Assembly: GCA_947502925.1 (NCBI GenBank)
Contig: CANNBS010000004.1
Location: 186,001-250,000, forward strand
Length of the DNA: 64,000 nucleotides
Direction: 5' to 3'
Source: an uncultured Marinicella sp.
Lineage (GTDB): Bacteria; Pseudomonadota; Gammaproteobacteria; Xanthomonadales; Marinicellaceae
Shown: positions 63,746 through 64,000 of the stretch, one piece after another
Position numbering within the stretch: the stretch's first letter is position 1
How the letters are laid out: the number at the start of each line of letters is the position of its first letter
Position numbers and translations under genes: made by a program
Notes under the pieces: generated by a model
What the model was told of the DNA's origin: nothing
Databases searched by the model: none
What the model saw: the letters and a program-made list of their open reading frames with translations, nothing else

Positions 63746-64000
63746 ATGAGTCGTCCGAAGATTATAGGCATTGCCGGTAATATTGGTGCCGGTAAGACCT
63801 CGTTGGTTGAATTTTTACAGCGCAGCTATGTGATTACGCCATTTTATGAACCGAATGACGTTAATCCCTATTTAAAGGATTTTTATCGGGATATGAAACG
63901 CTGGGCGTTTCATTCGCAGTTGTATTTTTTAAGCAGTAAGTTTGCCATGCAACAGCAATTAGAGCAGTGCAGTGGTGTGGTGTTACAGGACCGGACCTTA
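63746..64000 (+). CDS. Deoxynucleoside kinase, N-terminal part (runs off window)
   Basis: The first 85 codons of a dNK-family kinase (deoxyadenosine/deoxycytidine or deoxyguanosine kinase). It has the P-loop GIAGNIGAGKTSLVEFL at residues 8-24, the EPNDVNPYLKDFYRD substrate segment, FHSQLYFLSSKF, and ends at QDRT, the DRS/DRT motif that holds the substrate. It salvages deoxynucleosides by phosphorylation in the cytoplasm. It begins 9 bases after the M61 stop. The 3' end lies beyond the window. Confidence 0.9.
   Translation, partial: MSRPKIIGIAGNIGAGKTSLVEFLQRSYVITPFYEPNDVNPYLKDFYRDMKRWAFHSQLYFLSSKFAMQQQLEQCSGVVLQDRTL

Overview
The window reads as a chromosomal segment of a gammaproteobacterium, with GC content that looks like the low-to-mid forties by eye. 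Supporting markers are a class A RNase P RNA, separate glyQ/glyS subunits, monofunctional RelA, YggX, CbpA/CbpM, the rsmD-coaD-ferredoxin cluster and Tpm. Several secreted proteins end in a short IFxNGFE-type tail and two carry a KRPSWSQGLPER motif; from memory such tails are common in Marinicella/Xanthomonadales-like bacteria, so I lean towards that part of the class, without proof.

Layout. 1-8.6 kb is housekeeping: the end of a proline iminopeptidase, the engB-hypothetical-uvrD operon, a cytochrome c4 with a lipoprotein DsbA-like oxidoreductase, relA, and rnpB. 8.6-14.2 kb holds two large exported peptidases (S8 and S9) and a TonB-C-like secreted protein. 14.6-26.4 kb is again core: glyQS, a diguanylate cyclase, alkaline phosphatase, MAPEG protein, gamma-glutamyltransferase, ferredoxin, coaD, rsmD, ftsY, mutY, yggX, then tRNA-Phe. 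26.6-32.2 kb is accessory: a BrnT/BrnA toxin-antitoxin pair behind a palindromic operator, small membrane proteins around a 161-bp MITE, a DUF2799-like lipoprotein, a divergent CPA1-type transporter with a coupled 43-codon leader ORF, and an exported protein of unknown function. 32.4-35.5 kb is a VWA lipoprotein/ECF sigma/putative anti-sigma operon. 36.3-37.5 kb is ahpC-ahpD. 37.6-41.8 kb is one 1390-residue exported repeat protein. 42-46 kb has a TPR-GGDEF protein, a membrane protein, cbpA-cbpM and a zinc-ribbon protein.

46.2-51.1 kb is the most striking unit: a SAM-I riboswitch in front of metY and a single 1134-residue polypeptide that joins a MetX-type acyltransferase to aspartokinase-homoserine dehydrogenase. 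One transcript would thus carry the route from aspartate to homocysteine (apart from aspartate-semialdehyde dehydrogenase and the sulfide supply) under SAM control. 51.2-53.4 kb is a pair of membrane-anchored, distantly related proteins of unknown function; 53.6-55.8 kb is pxpABC (5-oxoprolinase). 

56-61 kb is a mobile-element zone: tRNA-Arg, tpm, a RAYT transposase framed by copies of its own GGGGTCAGTACC repeat, an IS4-type transposase fragment trapped between two such repeats, an intact IS3-family element inserted in the centre of a 14-bp palindrome, orphan coding scraps, a small lipoprotein, and a 600-bp noncoding stretch unusually rich in hairpins. 61.1-64 kb returns to coding sequence: a second KRPSWSQGLPER protein, an M61 peptidase and the start of a deoxynucleoside kinase.
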